Of a stretch of DNA of 64,000 bases, positions 1 through 12,225 are shown piece after piece. This DNA comes from Dillenia suffruticosa (lineage: Eukaryota > Streptophyta > Magnoliopsida > Dilleniales > Dilleniaceae), in the NCBI GenBank assembly GCA_033439265.1, contig JAVTVX010000024.1:9593001-9657000 (forward strand), given 5' to 3'. Numbering within the stretch: the first letter of the stretch is position 1; every line of letters starts with the position of its first letter. Both the position numbers and the translations under genes were made by a program. The notes below the pieces were generated by a model, which was given only the letters and a program-made list of their open reading frames with translations, was not told the DNA's origin and made no database searches.

Positions 1-185
1 ACCATATTCTCTCTATGTCTCCCAAACTTATACTTGGGAGAGCAAGATCAATTCTCACATTGGTTATACTTAGGTTGGTTAGTGTGTGCTAATAGGGTGG
101 TTAATAGGATCATTAATGAGATAATAGGAGTTACTCCATTATCCCAAAATCATAAAAATGCCCCTCGTAGGCATTTTCTAACATT
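1..185 (-). repeat. Edge of the 3' LTR of Copia A
   Basis: The stretch about 120-185 (GAGATAATAGGAGTTACTCC and following) matches the LTR edges at 6240-6306 and 15665-15733. It is followed by TCTCACTTG, the reverse complement of a polypurine tract, so it is the LTR end next to the PPT. Only part of the LTR lies in the window. Confidence 0.65.
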
Positions 186-1339
186 TCTCACTTGTACACG
201 AGGGTATTTTACATCCGTCACAAGATCGTAACTCTTGCGATACATCACATCACTCTGCTGGACTTTCATACAAGATTGGGTATCGTACGACCGGCGGTAC
301 ACCTACAAGCAAAAACTTCTCGATACACCTGTGTAGGATGACTGAGAAGCCATCGTTAGTATAAAAAGAATAGTTTGTTGTACCCCAGACCCAATGCAAT
401 TATATCAATCGAGTCACTTTTCTCATCGAAAGTGATCCCCAATTGTTTGTTCGGCTATAATTTACTATTATGTTTGAATCCCAACATAAATTAACATAAC
501 AGGTCGATCTATGAATATAACACAATGATGTAATATCTATTGGCATTCCTTTTCCCAAACTCGAATCTATCAGTCTTAATTCAACTGTTTTCCTAGACCT
601 GCCCCTTAGATCTCAATTTATCTTTCAGGTTAGAGGTAAACAGACTAAAATAGTAACACTGAACCAAAACTTCTAGAAACAGCTAAAAGTAATAAGGGCA
701 CAAGAGATCCCACCCAATGGATCTCGTGTCTCACACAGTGGGAACATAGATCATGATCATATTATCGTCTCAAGTAATAGCTCTCACTATCTCATGGTCG
801 TCTCATCACACGTGATATGAACTACGTGCCACAGTATTATTCCCTCATATTTCAAAGGGCATATGTTAGCTTTCTCTAACACTGTGCAGGAATGAGACTT
901 AGTTTACACATAAAACTTTACCCAGAGATCTCAGAGAGAGCATCTCAGAGATAATATCACTAATTACAGGTGATATCTGAGATCTCAAATCTAGCTAGTT
1001 ACAAGCAATATGGATGTAGGTATTTCCATATCGGTCATATTGCAGATGATTTCATCCTGAACACAAATCAAGGCGACTTATATTTTAACAGAATCACTCT
1101 CAAAGCCTCTTACAACTAAAAACCGTCTCATTCCCGCTCACTTAGAGCCAGACGTGGTTACTCATGTGAGAGAGTTGACCAGACCTGCCTGACACATCAT
1201 TTATCACAATATATCACAATATATCACAATATATCACAAAATATATGATATTAAATAAGTGTAAGAAAAATAAACTTGTAACCTAATAATGCACGCATGT
1301 CATATATTTTTAGTAAGCATAAAAAACAGTACATAATAA

Positions 1340-3960
1340 GAAATGTCAAAGAATACTAAACCCAATGATTCCTTATCTCATAAAGGAATCTCTCACAATG
1401 GGTTTTGTAAAGGAATCAGCCATCATGCTATATATAAAATTATACTTAGTTGTCACAATACTCTTCTCGGTAGTGTCTCTCACAAAACGGTCTCAGGTAT
1501 CAATATGTTTGGCTTCATTATAATACTTAGAGTCTCAGTTGTTGACAATGGGGTCTGATTATCATAATAATCATTGCTAACCTCCCACTATCTATAATAA
1601 CCCCTAAGTTATCCAAAAATTTCTAAAGTCAAACACTTTCATGAACTGTCATTAAGTATACTACAAGCTTAGTCTCTATCGTAGATAGAGTTATACATGT
1701 TTGCTTCTTACTGCTCTAAAATGATAAAATCTGACGTTAGTTTGCATTAATTCATATCGTTACTCCCAGTTGGCGTCTGAATACCCAACGAAACACAAAT
1801 GACCTCATCCATAACACAAGGAGAGGTTCGCAGTTCTTTTAAGATATCTCAGAATCCTTTCACTGCTCTACAGTGATCCCTTCCAGAATTCGATTGATAC
1901 CTACTCACCAAATGGACTACAAAATAAACGTCTGATCGTGTACGTCTCATCGCATATATTAGACTGTACATTATACTTGTATGCCTCATCGCATACACTA
2001 GAATGCACATTGCACTACTATAAAGGATTTTACTCATCTCCCTTATATCTTCCTAAATTGTAGGACATATGTCAAGACTCAAGTTTTCGCCTTTAGCAAA
2101 AGAGTATTTATTGGGTTGTCATCATTCATCTCAAAATGCCCAAAAATTTACCTTATGTAGAACTCTTGTTAAAGAGTCAACACCATTCTTAAACTATCAC
2201 TCTGGATCCTGATTTCGTGAATGAACTAAATCTCACCTAAGAACAATGACCATTTAGATATTCTCTATTGTTCCCGGCCAACAGATTGTCACCCACATTT
2301 TAGAACATGATCATTAAAGAGTTATCGAAACGTATCAGATAAACACAATGATCCTCCTCGATCATTATAAAATAATAAGATATCATCTTCTTGTGAAATC
2401 TCAGATACCACCGCCTGGATGAGTATTTAAGGTCGTATGTTGATATCCAAATCCAACAAATCTTATCCACCTGATCTACTAGAACGAATCCAGAGGGATG
2501 CTCCGTATAGATTGCCTCATCCAGACTTCTATTACGGAAAGCGGTCTTTACGTCCATCTGGTGTGACTTCAAATCCATGTTCATGACAATCGCTAAAAGT
2601 AAACGGATCGAGATAAATTGGACTACAACTCCCTGATAATCCAACCTTTACTCTAAGTGTAACCATGGTTACTAGACAGGCCTTATACCTCTCTTTTGAT
2701 CTATCAGGCTTTCTCTTAACCTTGAGAACCTGCTTGTTCCCACTGCCCTCAGGTAAATCAACTAGGTCCCAGACCCCATTGATTCTCATCGACTCATTCT
2801 CTTTATCTATAGCCTTCAACAAATGGTCTTCTGTAGCACTCTCGAGAGCCTCATGGACCGTTTTGGATTTTTCATCATCCTCTAGAGTCACAATGAGAGG
2901 TTCACCCTCAATCGAGAAATGGCATACCCTCAATCGAGAAGTGACATTTAAGTACGCATTCTCGATACTCCTGCAAAGAGAGAAAAATCTTTACCTTTTG
3001 ATGGATCACTCTCACTGGGACCAAGATCCGTAGTGGATTCTTGTATCCCGCCGCTGGGCTCCCCGACCCACTAGGTTCATCTATCTCATAGAGGTAACGT
3101 CCATATTGATTTCACCTCTATTAGGGAAATCATTATCAACGAATGTGGTATCACGAGACTTAATCTCGATAACAATGTCATTTGTATGTTCATCTAAGAA
3201 CACATACTTTATCATAGGCCTAACTTGTCGTGTGAATACAAGAAATAGTAGCACAACCGCATAACCTCAAGTGGTTAAAGTCAGGCCATCTCCCTATCCA
3301 AAGCTCATATGGGGTACTGATTGCGGAATTTAATGAGATATGGTTGAGAACATAAGCTATAGTCAATAAAACATCTCCCCAATGAGAGATGGACATATTG
3401 ATCTGCACCATCATAGAGCTCACCATTTCCAACAAAATTCTATTCCTTATCTCGGCTACTCTGTTTTACTGAGAAATAGCAAAAATAGTCAATAATCTCG
3501 TAATACTCTTCTCGAAATAGAGCTCTCTGTGTCATTCTGACAAATACTCACGCCACCGATCAGTTTTAAGAGTTTTCACTCTCAAGTCTAACCGATTCTC
3601 AATTTCGCTAATAAACCTCTTGAAGTATTCTAATGCTTAAGACTTGTGCGAGATTAGATAAATGAACTGAAACACGATGAACGTCATAACATATACAGCT
3701 CCATTTTAGGCTCTCATGCTTATAAAGCCACAAATATCGGAGTGGTCTAACTGCAGTAGAGTCTCAACTCTCATTGCATTACCAAATGGTTTTCTTGTCA
3801 TTTTGCCGACTAAGCAAAACTCATATACGGACAACTCGAATCTGGTCAGCGGGTCCAAAAATCACTTGCTGCTAACCGATTCATTATCTCTTGTCATATG
3901 TATCGAAGTCTACTATGCCCCTCATTTACATCATCATCTATGCAATTAAATGTAAAGGCA
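1340..3960 (-). pseudogene. Copia A pol remnant: integrase, RT and RNase H
   Basis: Translated minus-strand pieces carry integrase residues (MLEMVSSMM, HWGDVLLT, STPYELWIGR near 3240-3435), RT residues (MDVKTAF near 2555, RWYLRFHKKMI near 2400) and an RNase H region that parallels 10658-11187 of copy C. These are the usual Copia pol blocks in the usual order. Broken in many places; no function is expected. Confidence 0.85.
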
Positions 3961-4259
3961 ATACAAGAATGACAAGGAAACCATTAGAAGTAATAGCTCT
4001 TAGTGTATTTCATACATCATGGATCAAAAAACCAGAACAAATCAAAAAGGCTGTCATATTTAATAAAACATGTGTTTTTCTTGCAAATCCTAGTCAATCT
4101 TAGATAAGGTACTAAATTTAAGTTCGATCAAATACTCGGAGTATAAGGAACGTCAAAGCAAGTGTCGATCCCTCTAATGACGACATATGCTCTGTCCCTA
4201 ACGTAAATCCTCCTAACTTGAGAATTCACTCAGTTGAACTCTATTTATGTGCTCCTTGT

Positions 4260-5180
4260 CTCGAGCTACTTGGTTGGTAGCTCCTGAGTTTACAATCCAC
4301 AAGGGAAAGAAATCAATGAGCATCACAATGTCAAGCCACATAAAGAAGAAGGACATTTTTTTTACTCGTCACACTCACAAACGAAATGACCAAATCTACC
4401 TCAAACGAAACATTTCGCATTGATCTTGTCAAAATCCATCTTCCTACACTTTTGTACCTTGTTATTGGTTTTCTCGAATGATTTTTATTACATAGATCTC
4501 GAGTTTTCTTCACATACTTATACTGTTGGCTTAGCGCTATGGGAGTCCTTACTTGACTCCTCTGAATAAGCAGATTCGAGTGTGACTTACTCGCCTCTAG
4601 ATGCTCCTCCTTGAACTCACTATGTCTGCTCACATTAGTGAAAGTATGAATAGTCTCATCATGCATGAGGTAGGTTTTCACGGTTTCCCATGAATCAGAT
4701 AAAAGACTGGATCACACCCAGACTTAAATTTCATTCGAAATTGGCTTATCCGTATTTCTTAACTCGACAATCATACTCGACATTTATATCAAATGTTGCA
4801 TCATTGTATGATCCGTCCTTTTCTATATCATCCTCACATTAGGAGCTTAAAAAAAACATCACAATGCTCTTTTAGGGCGAGCCTAACCGATATGTCCATA
4901 GGATATTGCTCATAAAATGGAATCAAGTTATCATACATGCTACTGATGAGAATTGTCCTAACTTTCTATCCTTTTCTTCCACGCACGATAGATTTCCTTA
5001 TCCCATTTATTCTGAGGTGCGGTACCCTCCCTGGGGTCCACTATCTCGTGCCTCAGAATCTCAAAAAGATTTTTACTTCTCGAGAATAATCTGAATCTAT
5101 TAGTGTGAAATCTCTCAGATCATATCATTTAGTTTACTCTCCTTGTAAAAATCAAATATGACAGTTCTCAATACAGTAAG
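4260..5180 (-). pseudogene. Copia A gag-protease remnant
   Basis: Minus-strand translation near 4264-4308 reads PLWIVNSG, the Copia aspartic protease block (active-site D-S-G type, degenerate here). The stretch 4330-5180 parallels the gag of copy C at 13640-14414. Broken fossil. Confidence 0.65.
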
Positions 5181-6306
5181 AGAGACATTTGTGACTTAGT
5201 GATACTTATTCTTACATTTTGTGTACCCTTCAAATCAACGAGTTCAAAATGACTTGAGTGTAAACCCCAAAGCGAGCGTATGAGTCAACGGATACCATAC
5301 ACCACAACTCAGAATTGCATCTCACCATTCGGACTTTGATTTGACATACAAAAACCCACAAAAAGTCACAAATATGAATATAGAACCCTTAGAAAATTGA
5401 AAAAATTCAATTTCAGATGACCTAACATGCCGTCCAGGTCCACACGCGCCGCCACACGCAGGCCGTGCACCTCCACGTGCTGTCACATGCCTTCATGTGC
5501 TAGCAGCAGTCTGGTACACGCGCCAGACGCGTAGAGAGGGTCTCACACGCTCCCACATGTGCGTTGGGGCCTTGCCCACGCGCCAGACGCACTATAGCGC
5601 ATGGATGCGCCTACATACGCCAAGCCCACTCGCAGTGCGTGGGCTACACGCGCACACACGCTCTTAGGTTGCTCCCGGGTCAGAGCTCAAAGGGTTCTAC
5701 AACTTGTCTTTTGACCCAGTTGTCAGAAAACTCATTTCTGGCTTTTTTTACGCGATTTTCGCCGAAAAATTACTACTAATCATCAATTAACTATCCTTGA
5801 CTCAATTTTTGTTGGATTTAAGCCATCATCTCGACAAATCTCGCATTTAAGTTTTTAACCTTTCGTGGCCATTTTTTAAACCCAATTTTTGGCAGCCAAA
5901 ACACACAATAAATATATGCAAAATGCAGATCTGAGCATGAGAAACATGCATAAACCCTTCTCACAGATCAGTTTGCCCTCTAAAGCCATAGATCTAAGAT
6001 TTTAAGTTTTGGATGCCATTACGGTCCGAAACTTTGGCTTTACATTTCATAACCTTAAAGTGTTCCAAAATTTACGAAAAAATTATTTTCGTGATCTACA
6101 CATTATGGGTAATATCATGATCTAATTGCAACATTACGGGCAACATCATGGTCCAATCAGATTCACAAAACTCTGATCAAACCATGATGTTGCCTATAAT
6201 GTATAGATCATGAAAATAATTTTTTCATAATTTTTATAATATGGGATAATGAGAATTATCCCATTATCCCAAAGTTACCAAAATGTCCCTTGTGGATATC
6301 TCCAAT
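5181..6306 (-). repeat. Leader and LTR region between Copia A and Copia B
   Basis: It serves as the 5' leader/LTR side of A and the 3' LTR side of B. Segments 5160-5350 and 5980-6306 match 14420-14600 and 15350-15733 of copy C. It holds a GC-rich block at about 5430-5680 (many CACGCGCC/CACGTG-type words) inside otherwise AT-rich DNA. It ends next to ATCTCCCACTTG (6307-6318), the reverse complement of a polypurine tract. The inner LTR boundary is not clear to me. Confidence 0.55.
6072..6230. repeat. Imperfect inverted repeat inside the Copia A/B LTR
   Basis: The left arm, from 6072 (TTACGAAAAAATTATTTTCG), pairs with the reverse complement of 6173-6230 (TTATGAAAAAATTATTTTCA) over about 50 bases with a handful of mismatches. 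The word GGCAACATCATGGT also recurs in both arms. The matching place in copy C (about 15425-15490) has only the left arm. Confidence 0.7.
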
Positions 6307-8500
6307 ATCTCCCACTTGCACACGAAGACACTTTACGTTCGTCACAAGATCATAACTTATGTAATTTTTCACATCACTCTGCTGGACTTTCATACAGGAT
6401 TGGGTATCGTGTGATCGGCGAATATGCCTGCAAATAAAGATTTCTTGATACACCTGTTAGGATGATCGAGTAATTATCGTTAGTATAAAAAAAACTCATT
6501 ATACGCCAGATCCATTGCAATTACATCCATCGAGCCACTTTCCTCATTGAAAGTGATGTCCAATTGTCTGCTCGACTATGTATTCACTATTATGTTTGAA
6601 TCCCAACATGAATTAACATAGCAGGTCGATCTGTGAATACAACACAATGATATAATATCTATTGGTTTTCCTTTTTTCAAACTCAAATTTATCAGTTTCG
6701 ATTCAGCTGTTTTCTTAAACCTTTCCCTCATGCCTCAATTTATCTTCCGGACAATAAATAAACAGATTAAAATAGTAACAATGAACCAAAACATTTAGAA
6801 ACAACCGAAAGTAATAAGGGTACAAGAGATCTCACTCAATGGATCTCGAGTCTCACACAGTGGGAGCGGGGATCATGATCAGATTATCATCTCACATAAT
6901 AACTTCCACTATCCTATGGTCGTCTCATTACACGTGATATGAAACACGTGCTACAGTATTATACCGCCATTTCTCAAAGGGCATATGTCAAATTTCTCTA
7001 ATACTGTACATATATTTGACTCAATCTACACATAAAACTTTATTGAGAGATCTCAGAGAGAGCATTTTGGAGACAATATCATAAGTCGCAGGTGATATTT
7101 GAGATCTCAGATCTGACTACTTACAGGCAACATAGATGTAGGTATTTCTATGTCAGTCATATCGCGGACGACATCATCGTGAACACATATCGTGACGATT
7201 TATGTTCTAGTAAGACCACTCTCAAAACCTCTTATGACTAGAAGCCATCTCATTCCTTCTCATTCAGAGCTGGAGGTGGTCACTCGTGTGAGAGAGTCGA
7301 CCATGCCTACCTGTTACATTTTTTATCACAACATCTCACAAGATATATGACCATAAATAAGTGCATGAAACAATAAACTTGTGACCTAATAATGCATGCA
7401 TGTCATATATTTTTAGTATGCATCAAATACAGTATATGATAAAAAAATGTCAAAGTACACTAAACCCAATGATTCATTATCTCATAAAGGAATATCTCAT
7501 AATGGGTTTTATGAATGGATTAGTCATGATACTGTATATCAATGTGTACTTAGTTATCACAATACCCTTTTCGATAATGTCTCTCATAGAGCAGTCTTCA
7601 ATTTCAATATATTTGGCTTTACTATGATACTTAGGATTTCAGTTGTTGGCAATGGGGTCTGATTATCACAATAATAATCATTGACCTCCCATTATCTGCC
7701 GCAACCCTTAAGTCATTCAGAAATTTTTAGAACCAAATACTCTCATAAACTGTTATTGAGCATACTACATACTCAGTCTTTATCGTAGATAGAGTTATAT
7801 AGATTTGCTTCTTACTACTCTAAGAAAATAAAACCTGATGTCAGTTTACGTTCATTCAAGTCGCTATTCCCAGTTGGCGTTTAAAGACCTAACAAAATTT
7901 AAATGAACTCATCCATAACACAAAGAGAGATCTACATTTCTCTTAAGATATCTCAGAATCCTTTCACTACTCTATAGTGATCCCTTTCAAGATTCAATTG
8001 ATACCATACTCACTAGATCGACAATAAAATAAACGTCTAGTTGTGTTCGTCTCATCGCATACACTAGAATGCATATTACACTGATATAAGGGATTTTACT
8101 CATCTCCCTTATTTTTTCCTGATTTCTATGGCATATATCAAGATTCAAGTTTTCACTTTTAGCGATAAAGTATCTATTGGGTTGTAATCATTGATCTCGA
8201 GATGCTCAAGAATCTACTTGATGTAGAACTTTTGTTAAAGAGTTAACATTCTTCTCGAGCGATCCCTCTGAATCCTAACTTCGAGAATGAACTCATCCTC
8301 ACCCAAGAACAATAACCATGTTTCAATAGTCATTAGATACTCTCTGTTGTTTTCGGTCAACAAAATGTCACCCACATATAAGAACATGATCATTAAAGAG
8401 TCATCAAAATGTATTAGATAAATACAATGATTCTATTCGATCATTATAAAATCATAAGATATCACATTCTTGTGAAATCTCAAGTACTCTCTGATACCAA
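6307..8500 (-). mobile_element. Ty1/Copia retrotransposon B (partial fossil)
   Basis: A minus-strand copy of the same family as A and C. Recognisable parts are a PPT (6307-6318), the long 3' noncoding region (6319-7440), an RNase H remnant (about 7400-7950, parallel to 1340-1850) and part of RT (about 7950-8485), followed at 8489-8500 by a primer-binding site. No gag, protease or integrase part is present. It is broken and old. It appears to share an LTR with each neighbour. Confidence 0.75.
8489..8500 (-). other. Primer-binding site (initiator tRNA-Met)
   Basis: CTCTGATACCAA is the reverse complement of TTGGTATCAGAG, the standard plant tRNA-Met primer site. It directly abuts the LTR beginning at 8501, so that LTR acts as the 5' LTR of the copy at lower coordinates. 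Confidence 0.8.
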
Positions 8501-8969
8501 TATTGGAATTTAGATGCACATACACATGCGGAAATGTGACAAATTTTCAGAATAGTAAAAGTTTGAATTTTTCGGGCATAGCAACAGATACAGAAAATTC
8601 AGGGAACCACGAGTCCTACTCAAACGACCTCACTGTTGGGATGATAACCACGAAAATTGAGTTATCACCACAGCACCACAATGCCACAATCCAAAACCCG
8701 ATGATGAATACGATATGAAAAATTCTCTACGCAGAATTTTTCTCAAGCCCTCACTCTCAGAGAATAGTGTTTTCTCTCTATTGTGTGTCCTCTTAATTGT
8801 GTGCTATCACTAGGGTTGTTGCCCTAATTTACCTTATTCTGTATTCTCCCGTAACCATGAAAGACAGGAGCATCAATCCACGTCGGTTACCATTTTGAGA
8901 ATATGGAAAGTAGGATTATTCTCATTTTTCATACATGGAAAATGCCCCACATGGGCATTAATTCAATCA
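8501..8969 (-). repeat. Copia LTR shared by copies B and C
   Basis: It begins TATTGGAATTTAGATG next to the primer-binding site and ends CAATCA next to CTCCCACTTG (8971-8980), a reverse-complement polypurine tract. With a PBS on one side and a PPT on the other, this single 469-bp LTR can be the 5' LTR of B and the 3' LTR of C. Such shared LTRs are known to arise by recombination between copies. Confidence 0.65.
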
Positions 8970-9912
8970 TCTCCCACTTGCACACGAGGGTATTTTTATC
9001 CATCATGAGATCACAACTCAAACGATCTCCTATATCACCCTGTTGAATTTTCATACATGATTGAGTGTCGTGCGACTGGCGAGTACACTTGCGAGCAAAA
9101 ACTTTTCGATACATCTGTTAAGATGATCAAGGAGTCACTGTTAGTATGAAAAAGTCTCGCTGTACCCCAGACTCAACATAATTACATCTATCTTACCACT
9201 TTTCTCATCGAAAGTGATTCACAATCTGTACTCGACTGTGTATTCACTCTTACCCTCGTATCCCAACGTGGATAAACGTAACAAATCAGTCGGTAAATAG
9301 AACACTATAATGTAATGTAGATTGGTCTTCCTTTCCCAAACTCGTATCCATCGGCCTCAACTCAGCTGCTTTCCTAGACTTGTTCTCCTGTAACCATGAA
9401 AGGAAGGAGCATCGATCCACGTAGGTTACCATTTTGAGAATATGGAAAGTAGGATTATTCTCATTTTTCATATATGGAAAAACGCCCCACGCGGGCATTA
9501 ATTTTATCATTTCCCACTTGTACACGATAGCATTTTTATCCATCACGAGATCACAACTCATACAATCTCCTATATCACCCTACTGCATTTTTATACAGGA
9601 TTGGGTGTCGTGCGAATGACGAGTACACTTGCAAGTAAAAACTTCTCGATATATTTGTTAAGATGATCGAAGAGTCACCGTTAGTATGAAAAAGTCTCGT
9701 TTTACCCCAAACTCAACACAATTACATCTAACGAGCTACTTTTCTCATCGAAAGTGATCCCCATTTTGTGTCTGACTGTGTATTTACTATTACGCTCGTA
9801 TCCCAACGTGGATAAACGTAATAGATCGGTCGGTGAATAGAACACTATAATATAATGTAGATTGATTTTCTTTTCCCAAACTCGAATCCATCGGCCTCAA
9901 CTCAACTGCTTT
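8859..9912. repeat. Direct tandem duplication, two units of about 527 bp
   Basis: Unit 1 (about 8859-9384) and unit 2 (about 9385-9912) match along their length: CCATGAAAG...AGGAGCATC, ACCATTTTGAGAATATGGAA, the LTR end, the PPT-like CCCACTTG and about 400 bases of the 3' noncoding region all occur twice in the same order. The unit therefore spans the LTR/internal boundary and gives the element two PPT-LTR junctions. Confidence 0.85.
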
Positions 9913-10657
9913 CCTAAACCTGCCCCTTAGACCTTAATTTATCTTTCGAACCATAAGTAAACAAACTAAAGTAGCAAACACCAAATCGAGACTTCTAGAA
10001 ACAGCCAAAAGTAAAATAAAGATCTCACCCAATGGATCTCGGGTCTCACACAGTGGGAACAGGAATCATAATTAGATTATCGTCTCATAAAATAGCTTCC
10101 ACTATTCTTAGTCATCTATCACACGCGGTATGAAACACGTGCCACAATGTTAATCTATCATTTTTCAAAATGGTATATGTTAGATTTCTCTATCACTATG
10201 CAGATACGGGACTCAATCTACACATAAGACTTTGCTCAGAGATCTAAGAGAGAGTGTCTCAGAGACAATATCACTAAATGCAGGTGATGTCCGAGATCTG
10301 AAATCTGGCTACTTATAGGTAATATAGATGTTGGTATTTCCATATCAGTCATATCCTAGATGACCTTATCCTGAACACATATTAGGGCACTTGTGTTCTA
10401 GTAGGGCCACTCTCAATGCCTCTTACAACTAGAAACTGTCTCATCTCCACTTACTCAGAGTTGGAGGTGGTCACTCGTGTGATAGAGTCAACCTCGTCTG
10501 CCTGACATATCTTTTATCACATCAAAGCATACATAATCTAAAACATGTGCATTATTTAAGAAATAAAATAACAACGCAAGTGTAACTGAATAATGCACAA
10601 AATTATATAAGAATGTAATAAGTATCACATCGTTAATTCAATACAAAATAAAAAATG

Positions 10658-12160
10658 TCAAAATATGCCCAAACCTAGTAACTCTCTATATGTTACAAAT
10701 GAGTCTCTAGCGATGGGTTCGGTGAAGGGGTCAACCACCATGCTGTGTGTTGAAATGTACTTGACGGTCACTTCACTCTTCGCGATGATGTCTCTAACAA
10801 AATTATATCTGCTGTCAATATGTTTGGTTTTACTATGATACTTAGGGTCTCGAGTGTAACCGATAGCAGTCGGATTATTATAATAAATTATTACTAATCT
10901 CCTACTATCAGCCACAACTCCTAAATTATCTAATAGTCTTCGGAACAAACACTCTCCTGAACTACGATTGAATAAGCCACAAACTCAGCCTTTATCATAG
11001 ATAGAGCCATACGTATTTGCTTCTTACTGCTCCAAGAGATGGTACCACCATTAAGCAAGAAGACAAAATCTGACGTCGATTTGCGCTTATCCAGATCATC
11101 ATCCCAATCGGCGTCTAAATACCCGACAAGACGCAAATCACCAACCCCATAACACAAGAAGTAGCTCACAGTTCCTTTAGATATCAAAAAATCATTTTCA
11201 CTACTCCCCAGTGACCCCTTTCGAGATTTGATTGATATTTACTCACTAAACCGACTACATAACATATGTCTAATCATGTACACAACATTACGTACATAAA
11301 ACTTCTCACTACGCTAGAATAAGGGATCTTACTCATCTCCCTTACTTCTTCTTGAGTCTTTTAGCACATCTCAAGACTCAAGCCATCACTCTTAGCGATC
11401 GGAGTATCTATGAGATTACAATCGCTCATCCCAAAGCGTTCGAGAATCTTCTTAATGTAGGTCTCTTGTGAAAGAGTCAACATTTGTCTTGAGATCTTAA
11501 CTCTAAAAATGAACTTAGCTTCACCCATATCTTTCATGTCTAAACTCGATGACAACCATACCTTGATTGTCATCAAATACTCAATATTGTTCTCAACCAA
11601 CATTATATCATCTACATATAGGGACAGAATCACAAAAGAGTCATCAGATTGTATCGAATAAATACAATGATCATCCTTGATCATTATAAAACCATAAAAT
11701 ATCACATTCTCATGAAATCTTAGATACCACCCCCTGAATGATTGTTTTAGGTATATATCGACTTTCAAAACTGAGAGACCTTATCCTCATGACCCACTAA
11801 AATGAACCCAGAGGACTACTCCATGTAGATCTCCTCATCCAGATTTCTATTAAAGAAAACGGTATTTACATCCATCTGATACAACTCTAGATCCATACTT
11901 GCGACAATCGCCAAGAGTAAACGGATCGATGCAAATTTGACTACAGGGGAGATAGTCTCCTCATAGTCAATATCCTTTGTCTGCATGTAACCCTTGGCTA
12001 CTAGACGAGCCTTGTATCTCTCTACCAATCCATCGGCCTTTCTTTTGATTTTGAGAACCCACTTGTTCCTAATGACATTTTTATCCTCAGGTAGGTCAAC
12101 TAGGTCCCAAACCTCGTTAACTCTCATAAATTTCATCTCATCTTTCATGACCTTTAACCA
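10658..12160 (-). pseudogene. Copia C reverse transcriptase and RNase H remnant
   Basis: The RT part begins near 12148 (KNVIRNKWVLKIK, RYKARLVAKGY, ASIRLLLAIVASMDLEL, YQMDVNT) and continues at 11361-11768 with the catalytic block SLYVDDIML and the conserved LSQETYIKKILERFGMSDC. RNase H follows (YLDADWDDDLDKRKSTSDFV at 10930-11187, then KTKHIDSRYNFVRD at 10658-10948). All are standard Copia pol blocks. Broken fossil. Confidence 0.9.
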
Positions 12161-12225
12161 TTGGTCCTATATAGGACTCTCAAGGGCCTCCTAAAAGGTC
12201 CGAGATTTCTTATCATCTTTGGGAG

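Larger units (their letters stand above)
1..6306 (-). mobile_element. Ty1/Copia retrotransposon A (fossil, runs off the left edge)
   Basis: Minus-strand Copia element. Reading from high to low coordinates, recognisable parts are a leader/LTR region (about 5181-6306), gag (about 4330-5180), protease (about 4260-4310), integrase (about 2950-3960), reverse transcriptase (about 1850-2770), RNase H (about 1340-1850), a long 3' noncoding region (about 195-1340), a polypurine tract and the end of the 3' LTR. The order protease-integrase-RT-RNase H defines Copia. It is the same family as the copy at 8501-15733, which it matches along its length. The element is thoroughly broken, with dozens of breaks, and looks old. 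The left end lies outside the window. Confidence 0.85.
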
